From Pseudoxanthomonas sp. PXM02 (GTDB taxonomy: Bacteria > Pseudomonadota > Gammaproteobacteria > Xanthomonadales > Xanthomonadaceae), in the NCBI RefSeq assembly GCF_014851805.1, contig NZ_JACVAK010000002.1, positions 868,001 through 932,000 on the forward strand: a stretch of 64,000 nucleotides of DNA. The letters are read 5' to 3'. A program made the position numbers and the translations under genes. Below the pieces are notes generated by a model. It was not told where the DNA came from, did not search any database, and saw nothing but the letters and a program-made list of their open reading frames with translations. This document shows positions 43,543-52,130 of the stretch, one piece after another (positions within the stretch are counted from its first letter, which is position 1; each line of letters opens with the position of its first letter).

Positions 43543-44898
43543 TCAGTCCTTGTCCTTGCCGTAGCGGCGGGGCGCCATGCGCGCCGCCAGCGGGAACCGG
43601 TCACCGATGCCCTGCATCGCGGGTGCCGGGGCGCCGGCGGCAGCGCCGGGCACGAGCGCCGCACCCGGTGCGGGCGCCCGGCGCTTCAGTGCGAAGTAGT
43701 GCTCCATCAATCCGCACAGCGCCCAGAAGTTGGCCATCACGGCGCCTTCGAAGAACGGGCTGCCGTAGACGTTACCGAGTCCCGTCGAAACGGCGAGCAG
43801 GATGAAGCCCAACGACAGCGCCTTGCCCTCCGCATCGCTGGCGGGCACCGAGCGGGTGAAGCGCACACCCATCCACAGCACGCGCCACAGCAGGAACAGC
43901 AGGGCCAGCAGTCCCAGGGGGCCGCATTCGGCCAGCATCAGGAAGTAGATGCTGTGCGCGTCGTAGCCGGCATAGCGCGGCACGTAAGTGCCGATGTGCT
44001 GCTTGAAGCGGTTGAGGCCCACGCCGATGGGATGCTCGGTCCACATCTGCGTGGCGCCGCCCCAGATCTCGAAGCGGCTGGCGGTACTGACGTCGAGCTG
44101 TTCTTCGCCGACGGAGTCCTGTTGCTCGGTTTCGGCCACACGCTGGGTCACGCTCTCCGGCAGCAGGCCGATCGCCGGCACCATCAGCGCGGCGATGATG
44201 ACCGCCAGCACCACGTTGCGGCGGACCAGCAGCAGCGCGAAGGCGACCAGCGCGATCAGGTAGGACTGGCGCGAGTAGGTCGCCATGATGGCGATCACCA
44301 TGATCCCGCAGCCGCCGATCGCCGCCAGCCGCCAGAACTTCTGCTTGCGGAAGAACAGCGCCATCGCGATGAACATCGGCAGGAACATCGCGTAGAACAC
44401 GCCCGCGCGATTGGCGGTCGAGTAGTCGGTACCGAACGGACCCGAGGCGCGCCGTGATTCGTTGTAGTTGCCGAAGCCGTAGTCCAGGCCTTCGCGGATC
44501 GCCTCCAGGCCGGCGACGGCGGCCACGATCATCACGAAGATGATGAGCTGCCGCGTGCCCTTCGCATCCTGTCCGCAGCGCCGGTACACGAAGTACAGCA
44601 GCGGATAGAAGATCAGGTTCTTGAGGTAGGTGAAGTCCTCCATGAAGTTGCGCGGCATGGTGGCCTGCGCGATCAGGAAGGCGATGGTCAGGGCGGCGAA
44701 CAGCAGCAGCAGCGCAGGCGTCAGGTAGCCGCGCGGTTCCAGCGGTGCATAGCGCTTGCCGCCCATCAGCAGTGCGCCGAGCACGATGATGAAGATGATG
44801 TTGGCGAGGTTCAGGCCCGGGATGCCGGTCTCCACCGACAGGTGGAGCATGTTCGGCATGAACAGCAGGGGCACCGCCAGCAGCAGCCGCATCCACAT
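43543..44898 (-). CDS. Wzy-like O-antigen ligase/polymerase family protein
   Basis: A 451-aa inner-membrane protein with about 10-12 hydrophobic segments. A large periplasmic loop (about 255-320) carries the Wzy_C-type motif WTEHPIGVGLNRFKQ. Such proteins polymerise EPS repeat units on undecaprenyl diphosphate or ligate glycans. Together with the flippase and chain-length regulator, the polymerase role is the natural reading. The C-terminal tail (about 405-451) is Ala/Pro-rich and cytoplasmic. It is the last gene of the minus arm, 3 bp downstream of the amidotransferase gene. Confidence 0.9.
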   Translation of the reverse strand: MWMRLLLAVPLLFMPNMLHLSVETGIPGLNLANIIFIIVLGALLMGGKRYAPLEPRGYLTPALLLLFAALTIAFLIAQATMPRNFMEDFTYLKNLIFYPLLYFVYRRCGQDAKGTRQLIIFVMIVAAVAGLEAIREGLDYGFGNYNESRRASGPFGTDYSTANRAGVFYAMFLPMFIAMALFFRKQKFWRLAAIGGCGIMVIAIMATYSRQSYLIALVAFALLLVRRNVVLAVIIAALMVPAIGLLPESVTQRVAETEQQDSVGEEQLDVSTASRFEIWGGATQMWTEHPIGVGLNRFKQHIGTYVPRYAGYDAHSIYFLMLAECGPLGLLALLFLLWRVLWMGVRFTRSVPASDAEGKALSLGFILLAVSTGLGNVYGSPFFEGAVMANFWALCGLMEHYFALKRRAPAPGAALVPGAAAGAPAPAMQGIGDRFPLAARMAPRRYGKDKD

Positions 44899-44901
44899 GG
44901 C

Positions 44902-46782
44902 TCAGGCTCCGGCGGCGGCGTCGCCGTCCAGGAAGCGCTGTGCCCACAGTTCCAGGCAGAGCGATTGCCACAGCGCTTCGCTGCGGTCGATGTTACGTTC
45001 CACGTGGTCGTGCAACAGTGCCTGCGCGGCGGCAGGTTGCAGCAGGCCGCGTTCGCGGAACGCGCGGCTGCCGAACGTGTCGGCGGCCAGGGTGCGCAAC
45101 GGGCCGCGGAACCAGTCCGCCAGCGGAATCGCGAAACCCTGCTTGGGCTTGGTGATCGCACGTGGCGGCAGCCACTTGCCCGCCACTTCGCGCAGCAGGT
45201 GCTTGCCACGACCGTCGCGGACACGGAGGTGCACGGGCAGCGACAGCGCGAACTGCACCAGGTCCGGCTGCAGGAACGGCGAGCGCCCTTCCAGCGATGC
45301 GGCCATCGCCATCCGGTCGAGCTTCACCAGGATGTCGTCGGGCAGGTAGCTCTGCAGGTCGATGGCGACGGCGCGATCCAGCGTTTCGTCGCCGGCGCCG
45401 AGGTCGCTGCCGGGCTGTTCGAGCGCCGGCAGGCGGAAATGGTCCTTGCCGCCGGCTTGCGGGCGCAGGCGTTGCGCGATGTCGGGCCGCATGACGGCCA
45501 CGCCACTCAGGTAGCGTTCGTCGAACGGCAGGCGGAGACGTTCACCCACGCGCGCCATGCGTTCGCCGTAGGGATTGGGTGCCAGCGCGCCAGCCAACGA
45601 CAGTCCTGCCGCGACCGGTCCACGCATCGCGCCCAGGCTCTCAAGCTTCATCAGCTTGAGATAGCGGTCGTAGCCACCGAACATCTCGTCGCCACCGTCG
45701 CCGGTGAGCACCATCTTCACGTGCTCGCGGGCCAGCTGCGACACCAGGAAAGTCGGTACCGCGGAGGAGTCGGCGAACGGCTCGTCGAAATGCCAGACCA
45801 GGGTCTGCAGCAGGTCGACGGCATCCGGTTCGACCACCAGTTCGTGGTGTTCGGTGCCCAGGTGTTTCGCGACGCGGCGCGCGTCGTCGAGTTCGTTGTA
45901 GGCCGCTTCCTTGAAGCCGATGGTGAAGGTCTTCACCGGCTGGCCCAGGTGACGCGCCATCAGCGCGACGACGGTGCTGGAATCCAGGCCGCCGCTGAGG
46001 AAGGCGCCGAACGGAACATCGGAGACCAGCCGGCTCGCGACCGCGCGGTCGAGCAGCTCTTCCAGCTGCTGCGAGGCTTCGGCTTCGTCGAGCGTGATCT
46101 TCGGCGACAGGCTGGGCTGCCAGTAGCGCTGCAGGCTGACCTGGCCGTCGCGATAGCGCAGGAAGTGCGCGGGCGGCAGCTTGTGGACACCGGAAAACAC
46201 GCTGTGCGGGCAGGGCACGTAGCCGTACGTCAGGTACGCACGCAGCGCATCGTTGTTGAGGTCGCGCGGGCAGTCGGGCGATTGCAGCAGCGACTTCAGT
46301 TCCGACCCGAACAGCACGCGGCGATCGTCGTGCGCGTAGTAGAGCGGCTTCTCGCCCAGGCGGTCGCGGGCGAGCACCAGCTCCTGCGTGCGGCGGTCCC
46401 AGATGGCGACACCGAACATACCGTCCAGCTTGGCGAAAATGCCGACGCCATCGCGCAGGTAGCCCTGCAGGATCACCTCGGTGTCGCTCTGGCTGGCGAA
46501 GCCATGGCCGTCGCGTTCCAGGCCTTCGCGCAGTTCGCGGTAGTTGTAGATCTCGCCGTTGAAGACGATGCAGACCTGACGATCGGCGCCGTACATGGGC
46601 TGGTGGCCGCCGCCGACATCGATGATCGACAGGCGGCGCATGCCCAGCAGGGCGCGCTCGTCGTGGTGCAGCCCTTCGTCGTCGGGGCCGCGATGATGGA
46701 TGACGGTGTTCATGCGCCGGCCCAGCGCCGGGTCGGGCGCGGGCTGGCCGGGAGCGACCACGAGGCCTGCGATGCCGCACAT
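44902..46782 (-). CDS. Class II glutamine amidotransferase/asparagine-synthase-like, XrtA-type
   Basis: At 626 aa, it resembles AsnB. The N-terminal Ntn domain begins MCGIAGLVV, so Cys2 is the expected glutaminase nucleophile. NHRGPD-like VIHHRGPDDEG, FNGEIYNYRELR and the ATP-pyrophosphatase P-loop LSGGLDSSTVVALMAR follow, then GDGGDEMFGGYDRY. Amidotransferases of this type occur in XrtA/PEP-CTERM EPS loci (TIGR03108-like, from memory). It could amidate a uronic acid of the EPS, which fits the nucleotide-sugar dehydrogenase in the same arm. The frame continues to 46812, but the Cys must follow the initiator. It starts one base from the preceding GT stop. Confidence 0.92.
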   Translation of the reverse strand: MCGIAGLVVAPGQPAPDPALGRRMNTVIHHRGPDDEGLHHDERALLGMRRLSIIDVGGGHQPMYGADRQVCIVFNGEIYNYRELREGLERDGHGFASQSDTEVILQGYLRDGVGIFAKLDGMFGVAIWDRRTQELVLARDRLGEKPLYYAHDDRRVLFGSELKSLLQSPDCPRDLNNDALRAYLTYGYVPCPHSVFSGVHKLPPAHFLRYRDGQVSLQRYWQPSLSPKITLDEAEASQQLEELLDRAVASRLVSDVPFGAFLSGGLDSSTVVALMARHLGQPVKTFTIGFKEAAYNELDDARRVAKHLGTEHHELVVEPDAVDLLQTLVWHFDEPFADSSAVPTFLVSQLAREHVKMVLTGDGGDEMFGGYDRYLKLMKLESLGAMRGPVAAGLSLAGALAPNPYGERMARVGERLRLPFDERYLSGVAVMRPDIAQRLRPQAGGKDHFRLPALEQPGSDLGAGDETLDRAVAIDLQSYLPDDILVKLDRMAMAASLEGRSPFLQPDLVQFALSLPVHLRVRDGRGKHLLREVAGKWLPPRAITKPKQGFAIPLADWFRGPLRTLAADTFGSRAFRERGLLQPAAAQALLHDHVERNIDRSEALWQSLCLELWAQRFLDGDAAAGA

Positions 46783-46783
46783 G

Positions 46784-47959
46784 TCAGGCGTTCCCGTTGG
46801 GCGCGGGGGCACCGTGGGCGACGTGGCGCTCGCCGCGATACAGCTGCACCAGGCGGTTGAGCACCTGGTCCAGTCCCGCGGTGTTGCGCACGGTCGCGCG
46901 CGCGGCCTCGCCCATGGCGCTGCGTGCGGTGCCGTCCAGCGCGGCGGCCTGGTCGAGGCAGGCCGACAGGCCGGCGCGATCGCCGGGTTCGAACAGCCAG
47001 CCGTTCTCGCCCGGGCGCACGAAGTCCTCGTTGCCGCTGATGCGGCTGGCGATCATCGGCAGGCCCGAGGCCATCGATTCCAGCAGGGTGTTGGACAGGC
47101 CTTCGATGCGCGAGGTCAGCACGCCGATGTTGCCTTCGGCCAGCGGCCGCTCGATGTCGTCGCGATGACCGGCGAAGTCGACGCGGCCCTCAAGGCCGAG
47201 CGCGCTGACGCGCTCCTTCAGCGTCGATTCCAGCCGGCCCGTGCCGACCAGCAGCAGGCTGGCCTGGGGATGGCTGTGGGCGATATCCGAAAAGGCGTCC
47301 AGCAGTACGTTCAATCCCTTCTCCGCTTCCAGGCGACCGATGAACACGAAACGCGCGGGCAGGGCGGCATCGCGCTGGATGTCGGCGAACCGGCGGGTGT
47401 CCACCGCATTGGGCAGGGCGATGATGCGTTCGGGCGGAATGCCACGCGCTTCCAGCGTGCGCGCGATGCGCCGGCTGATGGCCTGCCAGCTTTCGGTGCG
47501 GCGCAGGGCATGCTGGGCCAGTGTGTCGACCAGCCCGGTGCGCGGGGCCAGCGTGCCCTTCTCGAGCTCCCACCAGCCGGACACCTTGGTCAGCACGCGC
47601 TTGTCCAGCCACTGTCCCATCACGGCGCAGATCGCGGCCATGCGGTGGGCGATGTGGACATGCCAGGCGTCGTAGCGATGGCGGCGGGCGTAGAGGAACG
47701 CGATCGTGCGCAGCCACAGCAACGGACTGGCCAGCAGCGGCAGGCGCGGGAACGACAGGCGGCAGACGACCGCACCGTCCACGCGTTCGACCTTCGCCGG
47801 CGATGCCCACGGCAACCGCGGCACGAGGATGGTCACGCGATGACCGCGCGCGCGCAGGCCGCGCGACAGCGTACGCACCTGCGCTTCCGCGCCACCGCCC
47901 TTGTGCGCCGGATACGCGGCTTCCATCACCATCAGCACGCGCAGCGCCTCAGCGGCCAT
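46784..47959 (-). CDS. Glycosyltransferase, GT4 family
   Basis: This 391-aa cytoplasmic protein has the GT-B fold. The N-domain has VLMVMEAAYPAHKGGGAEAQVRTLSRGLRARGH. The C-domain has FVFIGRLEAEKGLNVLLDAF, LLLVGTGRLE and the donor-binding E-x7-E motif ENPEGLSNTLLES-type (IEGLSNTLLESMASGLPMIAS). It should add one sugar to the lipid-linked EPS unit; donor and linkage cannot be read from sequence. The ATG at 47959 (MAAEALRVLMV) overlaps the preceding Asn-synthase-like gene by 11 bp. Confidence 0.92.
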   Translation of the reverse strand: MAAEALRVLMVMEAAYPAHKGGGAEAQVRTLSRGLRARGHRVTILVPRLPWASPAKVERVDGAVVCRLSFPRLPLLASPLLWLRTIAFLYARRHRYDAWHVHIAHRMAAICAVMGQWLDKRVLTKVSGWWELEKGTLAPRTGLVDTLAQHALRRTESWQAISRRIARTLEARGIPPERIIALPNAVDTRRFADIQRDAALPARFVFIGRLEAEKGLNVLLDAFSDIAHSHPQASLLLVGTGRLESTLKERVSALGLEGRVDFAGHRDDIERPLAEGNIGVLTSRIEGLSNTLLESMASGLPMIASRISGNEDFVRPGENGWLFEPGDRAGLSACLDQAAALDGTARSAMGEAARATVRNTAGLDQVLNRLVQLYRGERHVAHGAPAPNGNA

Positions 47960-49739
47960 CCATGTACCTCCGCATCCACAACTCCAGTACCAGCAGTTGC
48001 CAGAGCGCGTTGGAGTGGTCCCAGCCGCCGGCCATGTGCAGGTTGACCAGGCGTTCGATGAAGGCCGGGTTGACCCAGCCGCGCTCGCGCGTGCGCTCAT
48101 CCAGCAGCACGTCGCGGACGCGCGCCTGCAGGGCGGGGTCTTCCTTCATCCAGATGGCGATCGGCAGGCCGAAGCCCTGCTTGCGCTTGCGCAGGATCTC
48201 GGTCGGCAGGATGTCGGCGACGGCCTGCTTGAACAGGTAGCGCTTCTTCAGGCCGCGCACCTTGTAGTGCGCCGCCAGGCGGCCGCAGTAGTCGACCAGA
48301 GCCGGGTCCAGGTACGGGAAGCGCACCGACACGCCATGGTGGCGGCAGGCGCGATGGACCTTGACCAGATCGTTCTGCGCGATGGCCATCAGCAGGTCCA
48401 GGCGCATGATCTGGTGCAGCGGTTCGGTGCGCGGACCGGTCGCATACACGCCGCGCATGAAATCCAGCGACGCGTCCTGCGGCACCTGTGCGCGGAACGT
48501 GGGCGTCAGCAGGTCGCCATAGAAATCCGAGGCGAAGGAATCGTCCGTGTAGAACCGGTCCGGATTCGGCAGCGAGCCGCGACGGGTGAAGTTCTGAACG
48601 CGGTTGAGCACGTGCACGTGTCCGCCGCCGACGGTGTCGCCGATGGCGCGCGCGGCGGCTTTCAGCGGCGACGGAAGCCGGTAGAACGCCTCCATCACCT
48701 TGTCCTTCGCGTAGCGCTGGTTGCCGCCGAAGATTTCGTCGCCGCCGTCGCCGCCCAGCATGGTGGCGAAGCCCTGGCTCTGGCCGAGTTCCGCGCAGGC
48801 CAGCGTCGGCACCGCCGAGGCATTGCCGAACGGCTGGTCGTAGGCGTCGATCACCGAATCCAGCAGGCCGAGCGCGCGGTGGCGGTCGACCTTGGCCAGG
48901 TGCGGCTGCGCACCGCAGGCCTCGCTGGCCAGGCGCGCGAAATCCAGTTCGTCGTAACCGGCTTCGGGGAAGCCGATGGAGCAGCTGTGCACCTGCGAGC
49001 CGCCCTGGCGCGCCAGGATGCTGACGATGCTGCTGCTGTCGGTGCCGCCGCTGAGGAAGCAGCCCCAGTCGCCGTCGGTGTGCGGACGGAAGTCCTGCAC
49101 GGTCGCGATCATGCGGTCGCGCAGATCGTGCGCGAGCTGTGTGTCGCTACCCTGCAGGTCGGCCGGGTATTCCGGCAGGTAGTAGCGCTCGCTGCGTTCG
49201 GCCGCATGGTCGAGCGTCAGCACCGATCCCGGCTCGACGCGGCGGATGTCGCGGTGGATCGTCAGCGGCGCCGGGATGCAGGTGAAGTTGAGGTAGTGAT
49301 AGACCGCGGTCAGGTCCACGTCGTTGCCGATGCCGGGGGCATCCAGCAGCAGGCGGAGATCGGTGGCCACGGCGAAGTGGCCGTCGCGGCGGTACCAGAA
49401 CAGCGGCAACGAACCGAAGTGATCAATGAACGCGCTGACGCCAGCCTGTCCGGGCTGCCAGCTGGCGAACGCGAAGCGGCCACGCCAGTGGCGCTGCGGG
49501 GCGGTCGACGCACTGTCGCCGGCGGCGTCGTCCAGCTGGCCGGTCACCAGGTCGGCGATCGCCAGCCAGTGACGGCCGTTCGCGTGGCGTCCGTGGCGGA
49601 CGCCCGCACTGACCGCGGCGTGCAACGTGCCATCGCCCAGCGCCAGCGTCTGCAGACCCGCCTTGCCGGCCAGCCACGCCTCGGCCTGCGGTCCGCTCGC
49701 CAGGATGAAGTCTTCGCACAGGGAACCGGCAGAGCTCAT
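47949..49739 (-). CDS. Asparagine-synthase-like protein lacking the N-terminal Cys
   Basis: A 596-aa protein built like AsnB, but the N-terminus is MSSAGSLCEDFILASG, so there is no catalytic Cys2 as in class II amidotransferases. The N-domain does retain the fold (IDHFGSLPLFWYRRDGHFAVATDL, VEPGSVLTLD). The synthetase half has the intact P-loop FLSGGTDSSSIVSILAR and GDGGDEIFGGNQRY. Such glutaminase-dead relatives include beta-lactam synthetase and lasso macrolactam synthetase as well as EPS-locus proteins, where the amine comes from elsewhere. An ATP-dependent amide bond (intramolecular or to an EPS uronate) is inferred. It overlaps the previous gene by 4 bp (ATGA). Confidence 0.85.
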   Translation of the reverse strand: MSSAGSLCEDFILASGPQAEAWLAGKAGLQTLALGDGTLHAAVSAGVRHGRHANGRHWLAIADLVTGQLDDAAGDSASTAPQRHWRGRFAFASWQPGQAGVSAFIDHFGSLPLFWYRRDGHFAVATDLRLLLDAPGIGNDVDLTAVYHYLNFTCIPAPLTIHRDIRRVEPGSVLTLDHAAERSERYYLPEYPADLQGSDTQLAHDLRDRMIATVQDFRPHTDGDWGCFLSGGTDSSSIVSILARQGGSQVHSCSIGFPEAGYDELDFARLASEACGAQPHLAKVDRHRALGLLDSVIDAYDQPFGNASAVPTLACAELGQSQGFATMLGGDGGDEIFGGNQRYAKDKVMEAFYRLPSPLKAAARAIGDTVGGGHVHVLNRVQNFTRRGSLPNPDRFYTDDSFASDFYGDLLTPTFRAQVPQDASLDFMRGVYATGPRTEPLHQIMRLDLLMAIAQNDLVKVHRACRHHGVSVRFPYLDPALVDYCGRLAAHYKVRGLKKRYLFKQAVADILPTEILRKRKQGFGLPIAIWMKEDPALQARVRDVLLDERTRERGWVNPAFIERLVNLHMAGGWDHSNALWQLLVLELWMRRYMDGR

Positions 49740-50908
49740 GCGTCGTCCCGGGTGGAGCCGAGGGTGGACAGCGGCACATCGCCGGCGCGCGGGGCGCGCG
49801 CATCCAGGCAACGCTCGTAGACGCGGGTCGTCGAGCGCACGAGCTGCTCCACCGAATAGCGTTGGCGGGCGACCTGTGCGGCCTGCTGCGACAGGCGCAG
49901 GCGCAGCGCCTTGTCGCTGCCCATCGTCTGCAGGCAACGCGCGAGCGCGTCGGCGTCGTCGCTGGGGAAGAGCAGGCCGGTGACGCCATCCTCGACCAGC
50001 TCGGGATTGCCGCCCACATCGGACGCGACCACCGGGCATCCGGCCGCCATGGCTTCCATGAGAACGTTCGACATGCCTTCGTAGGAGGAGGGGAGGACCA
50101 GGAAATCGGCGGATTGCATCAGTGCGGCAGTGTCCTTGCGTTCGCCTAGGAAACGTACATCGGCGTCCAGACCGGCCGCCTCGCGCATCGCATCGATGTC
50201 GCCACGCAGCGGACCGTTGCCGGCCAATGCCACCCATGGTCGTTGGTCCGTGGGGATCCGGGCAAGCGCGCGCATCAGGCAGGCCAGGTTCTTTTCCTTC
50301 ACCAGGCGACCGACGAACAGCGCAAACGGGCGTTCCGCCGGCACGCCGATGGCCTGGCGCAGGAGGTCGCGCTGGCCGGGCGGCAGGGCGTCCGGCGGGA
50401 TCAGTCCGTTCGGCACGACGTCGATGTTGGTCACCGGCACGCCCGCGCGTTTCGCCGCGGCGACCGCGCCGGCCCGCGCGTTGGCGATCACCGCCGCGGA
50501 GCGCGACAGGATGAAGCGCTTGATGCGCCAGAAGCGCTCGGACTCGTCCAGGTACAGGCCGCGGATCGACGCCACCAGCGGCGACCGACGGCGTGCCAGC
50601 CAGCCCGCCACGATCGTCCACAGTTCGGCGGTGAGCGAGAACGCATGCACCAGGTCGTAACGCTCGCGCCGCAGCAGCGCCGCGTAGGCCAGCACGAAGC
50701 GCAGGTCCAGCCGGCCGCGCTTGGGGACGTGGTGGACCACGATGCCCTGCGCGCGCAGATCGCGCACCAGGAACGATTCCTTGCGGAAGAACACCAGTTC
50801 CGGCTGCCACTGCCGCCGGTCCAGGCCGCCGAGCAGGTAGGTGATCTGGCGCTGGCTGCCGCCCACTTCCATTTCGTCGCTCACGACGAGCAATTTCCTA
50901 GGTTGCAT
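49736..50908 (-). CDS. Glycosyltransferase, GT4 family
   Basis: This 390-aa GT-B enzyme begins RKLLVVSDEMEVGGSQRQITYLLGGL, followed by VVPNGLIPP, FALFVGRLVKEKNLACLMRAL, WVALAGNGPLRG and the E-x7-E region SSYEGMSNVLMEAMAAGCPVVASDVGG. These features place it in the GT4 class of retaining transferases. It is expected to extend the EPS repeat unit. It is coupled by 4- and 11-bp overlaps to both neighbours. Sugar specificity is unknown. Confidence 0.92.
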   Translation of the reverse strand: MQPRKLLVVSDEMEVGGSQRQITYLLGGLDRRQWQPELVFFRKESFLVRDLRAQGIVVHHVPKRGRLDLRFVLAYAALLRRERYDLVHAFSLTAELWTIVAGWLARRRSPLVASIRGLYLDESERFWRIKRFILSRSAAVIANARAGAVAAAKRAGVPVTNIDVVPNGLIPPDALPPGQRDLLRQAIGVPAERPFALFVGRLVKEKNLACLMRALARIPTDQRPWVALAGNGPLRGDIDAMREAAGLDADVRFLGERKDTAALMQSADFLVLPSSYEGMSNVLMEAMAAGCPVVASDVGGNPELVEDGVTGLLFPSDDADALARCLQTMGSDKALRLRLSQQAAQVARQRYSVEQLVRSTTRVYERCLDARAPRAGDVPLSTLGSTRDDA

Positions 50909-52130
50909 GCGCGATGCCCTCCATCAGGTCCTGCAGGCGACGGGCTTCCTTGCGGGCGTCGAACTCGCGCTCGACCTTCTCGCGCGCACCGCCGACGACC
51001 TGCCGGCGCAGCGCGGCGTCCTCGAGCAGACGCTGCATCGCATCGGCCAGCGCGACCGGTTGCTTCTCATCGACCAGCAGGCCGCTGGTCTCGTGTTCCA
51101 CCAGTTCGGGAATGCCCGACACGCGGGTGCTGACGACCGGGCAGCCCGTGGCCATGGCTTCCATCAGGGCCACCGGGATGCCGTCGCGGTTGCCATCCGG
51201 CGCGACTTCCGACGGCAGCACGAACAGCGACGCCTCGCCCATCCAGCGACGCACCACGTCCTGCGGCTGCGCGCCGCAGAACTCGATCCGGTCCGCCACG
51301 CCGCGCGCCTGCGCGAGCGAACGGAGCGACGCATCCAGCGGGCCGGACCCCAGCAGGCGGCACTGGAAGTCGACGCCGCGCTGGGCCAGCAGGGCCAGTG
51401 CCTCCACCAGCGTGGCGAAGCCCTTGATAGGGTCCAGCCGGCCGACGGTGAGGATCTGCTGCGGCGCACGTCCGTCCGGCTGCCACGGATTGGCGCGCAG
51501 GTCCACGCCGCAGTGGATGACCTGCAGCTTTTCGCGCGCCTGCGCGGTTTCGCGTTGGCTGAGCCAGTCCACATTGAAGCGCGAGATGGTCACCGCGACC
51601 GCGGCATCCTGGATCTTGCGCGCGATCAGTTGCCGTTCGATGAAGATGTCGTGGGCGTGGCAGGTGAAACCGAACGGCAGTCGCAGCACGCGCGACAGCG
51701 TCCAGGCCGCCGTGGACGGATAGGTGGCCCAGTGCGCGTGCAGGACCTGCGGATCGAAGTCGCGCAGCCAGTCGATGTGTTCCAGTCCGCGCAGCCATGC
51801 CGCCAGCGACTTGGCCAGCACCGACGGCGAGCGCCACGTGCCGGCGACCACGGTCGCCAGGGTGGACAGCACGGCGGCCGGGTTGCGCACGAACGCCTTC
51901 GCCGCACCCCAGAGCGCGTGCAACGGCGAGCCGGGATGCCGCACCCGGTCCATCAGCGCCTGCGCATCGGCCTGCACCAGCGTTTCGGAGGGCTTCTTGA
52001 GCGAGATGATCCGCACGTCCACGCCGTTCTCGATCAGCGCAGTGATCTCGCGGACGATGAACGTCTCCGACCAGCAGGGAAACAACGACACCACGTAGAC
52101 GGCGCGTTGCAGGGGAGGTGTCGCAGTCAT
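50898..52130 (-). CDS. Glycosyltransferase, GT4 family (colanic-acid-type)
   Basis: This 410-aa GT-B enzyme has RAVYVVSLFPCWSETFIVREI at the N-terminus, a head typical of the colanic-acid/succinoglycan EPS transferases. It has HAHWATYPSTAAW, FTCHAHDIFIERQ, ILTVGRLDPIKGFATLVEAL and the C-domain VAPDGNRDGIPVALMEAMATGCPVVST. ATG 52130 overlaps the upstream stop (ATGA); the frame's earlier start lies inside the GT2 gene. One of four glycosyltransferases in this arm. Confidence 0.92.
   Translation of the reverse strand: MTATPPLQRAVYVVSLFPCWSETFIVREITALIENGVDVRIISLKKPSETLVQADAQALMDRVRHPGSPLHALWGAAKAFVRNPAAVLSTLATVVAGTWRSPSVLAKSLAAWLRGLEHIDWLRDFDPQVLHAHWATYPSTAAWTLSRVLRLPFGFTCHAHDIFIERQLIARKIQDAAVAVTISRFNVDWLSQRETAQAREKLQVIHCGVDLRANPWQPDGRAPQQILTVGRLDPIKGFATLVEALALLAQRGVDFQCRLLGSGPLDASLRSLAQARGVADRIEFCGAQPQDVVRRWMGEASLFVLPSEVAPDGNRDGIPVALMEAMATGCPVVSTRVSGIPELVEHETSGLLVDEKQPVALADAMQRLLEDAALRRQVVGGAREKVEREFDARKEARRLQDLMEGIAHAT

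Noticed and set aside
47901-49820. Long plus-strand frame opposite the Asn-synthase-like gene
   Set aside because: Overlaps a gene with an intact PP-loop in the coupled minus-strand series; no features of its own.
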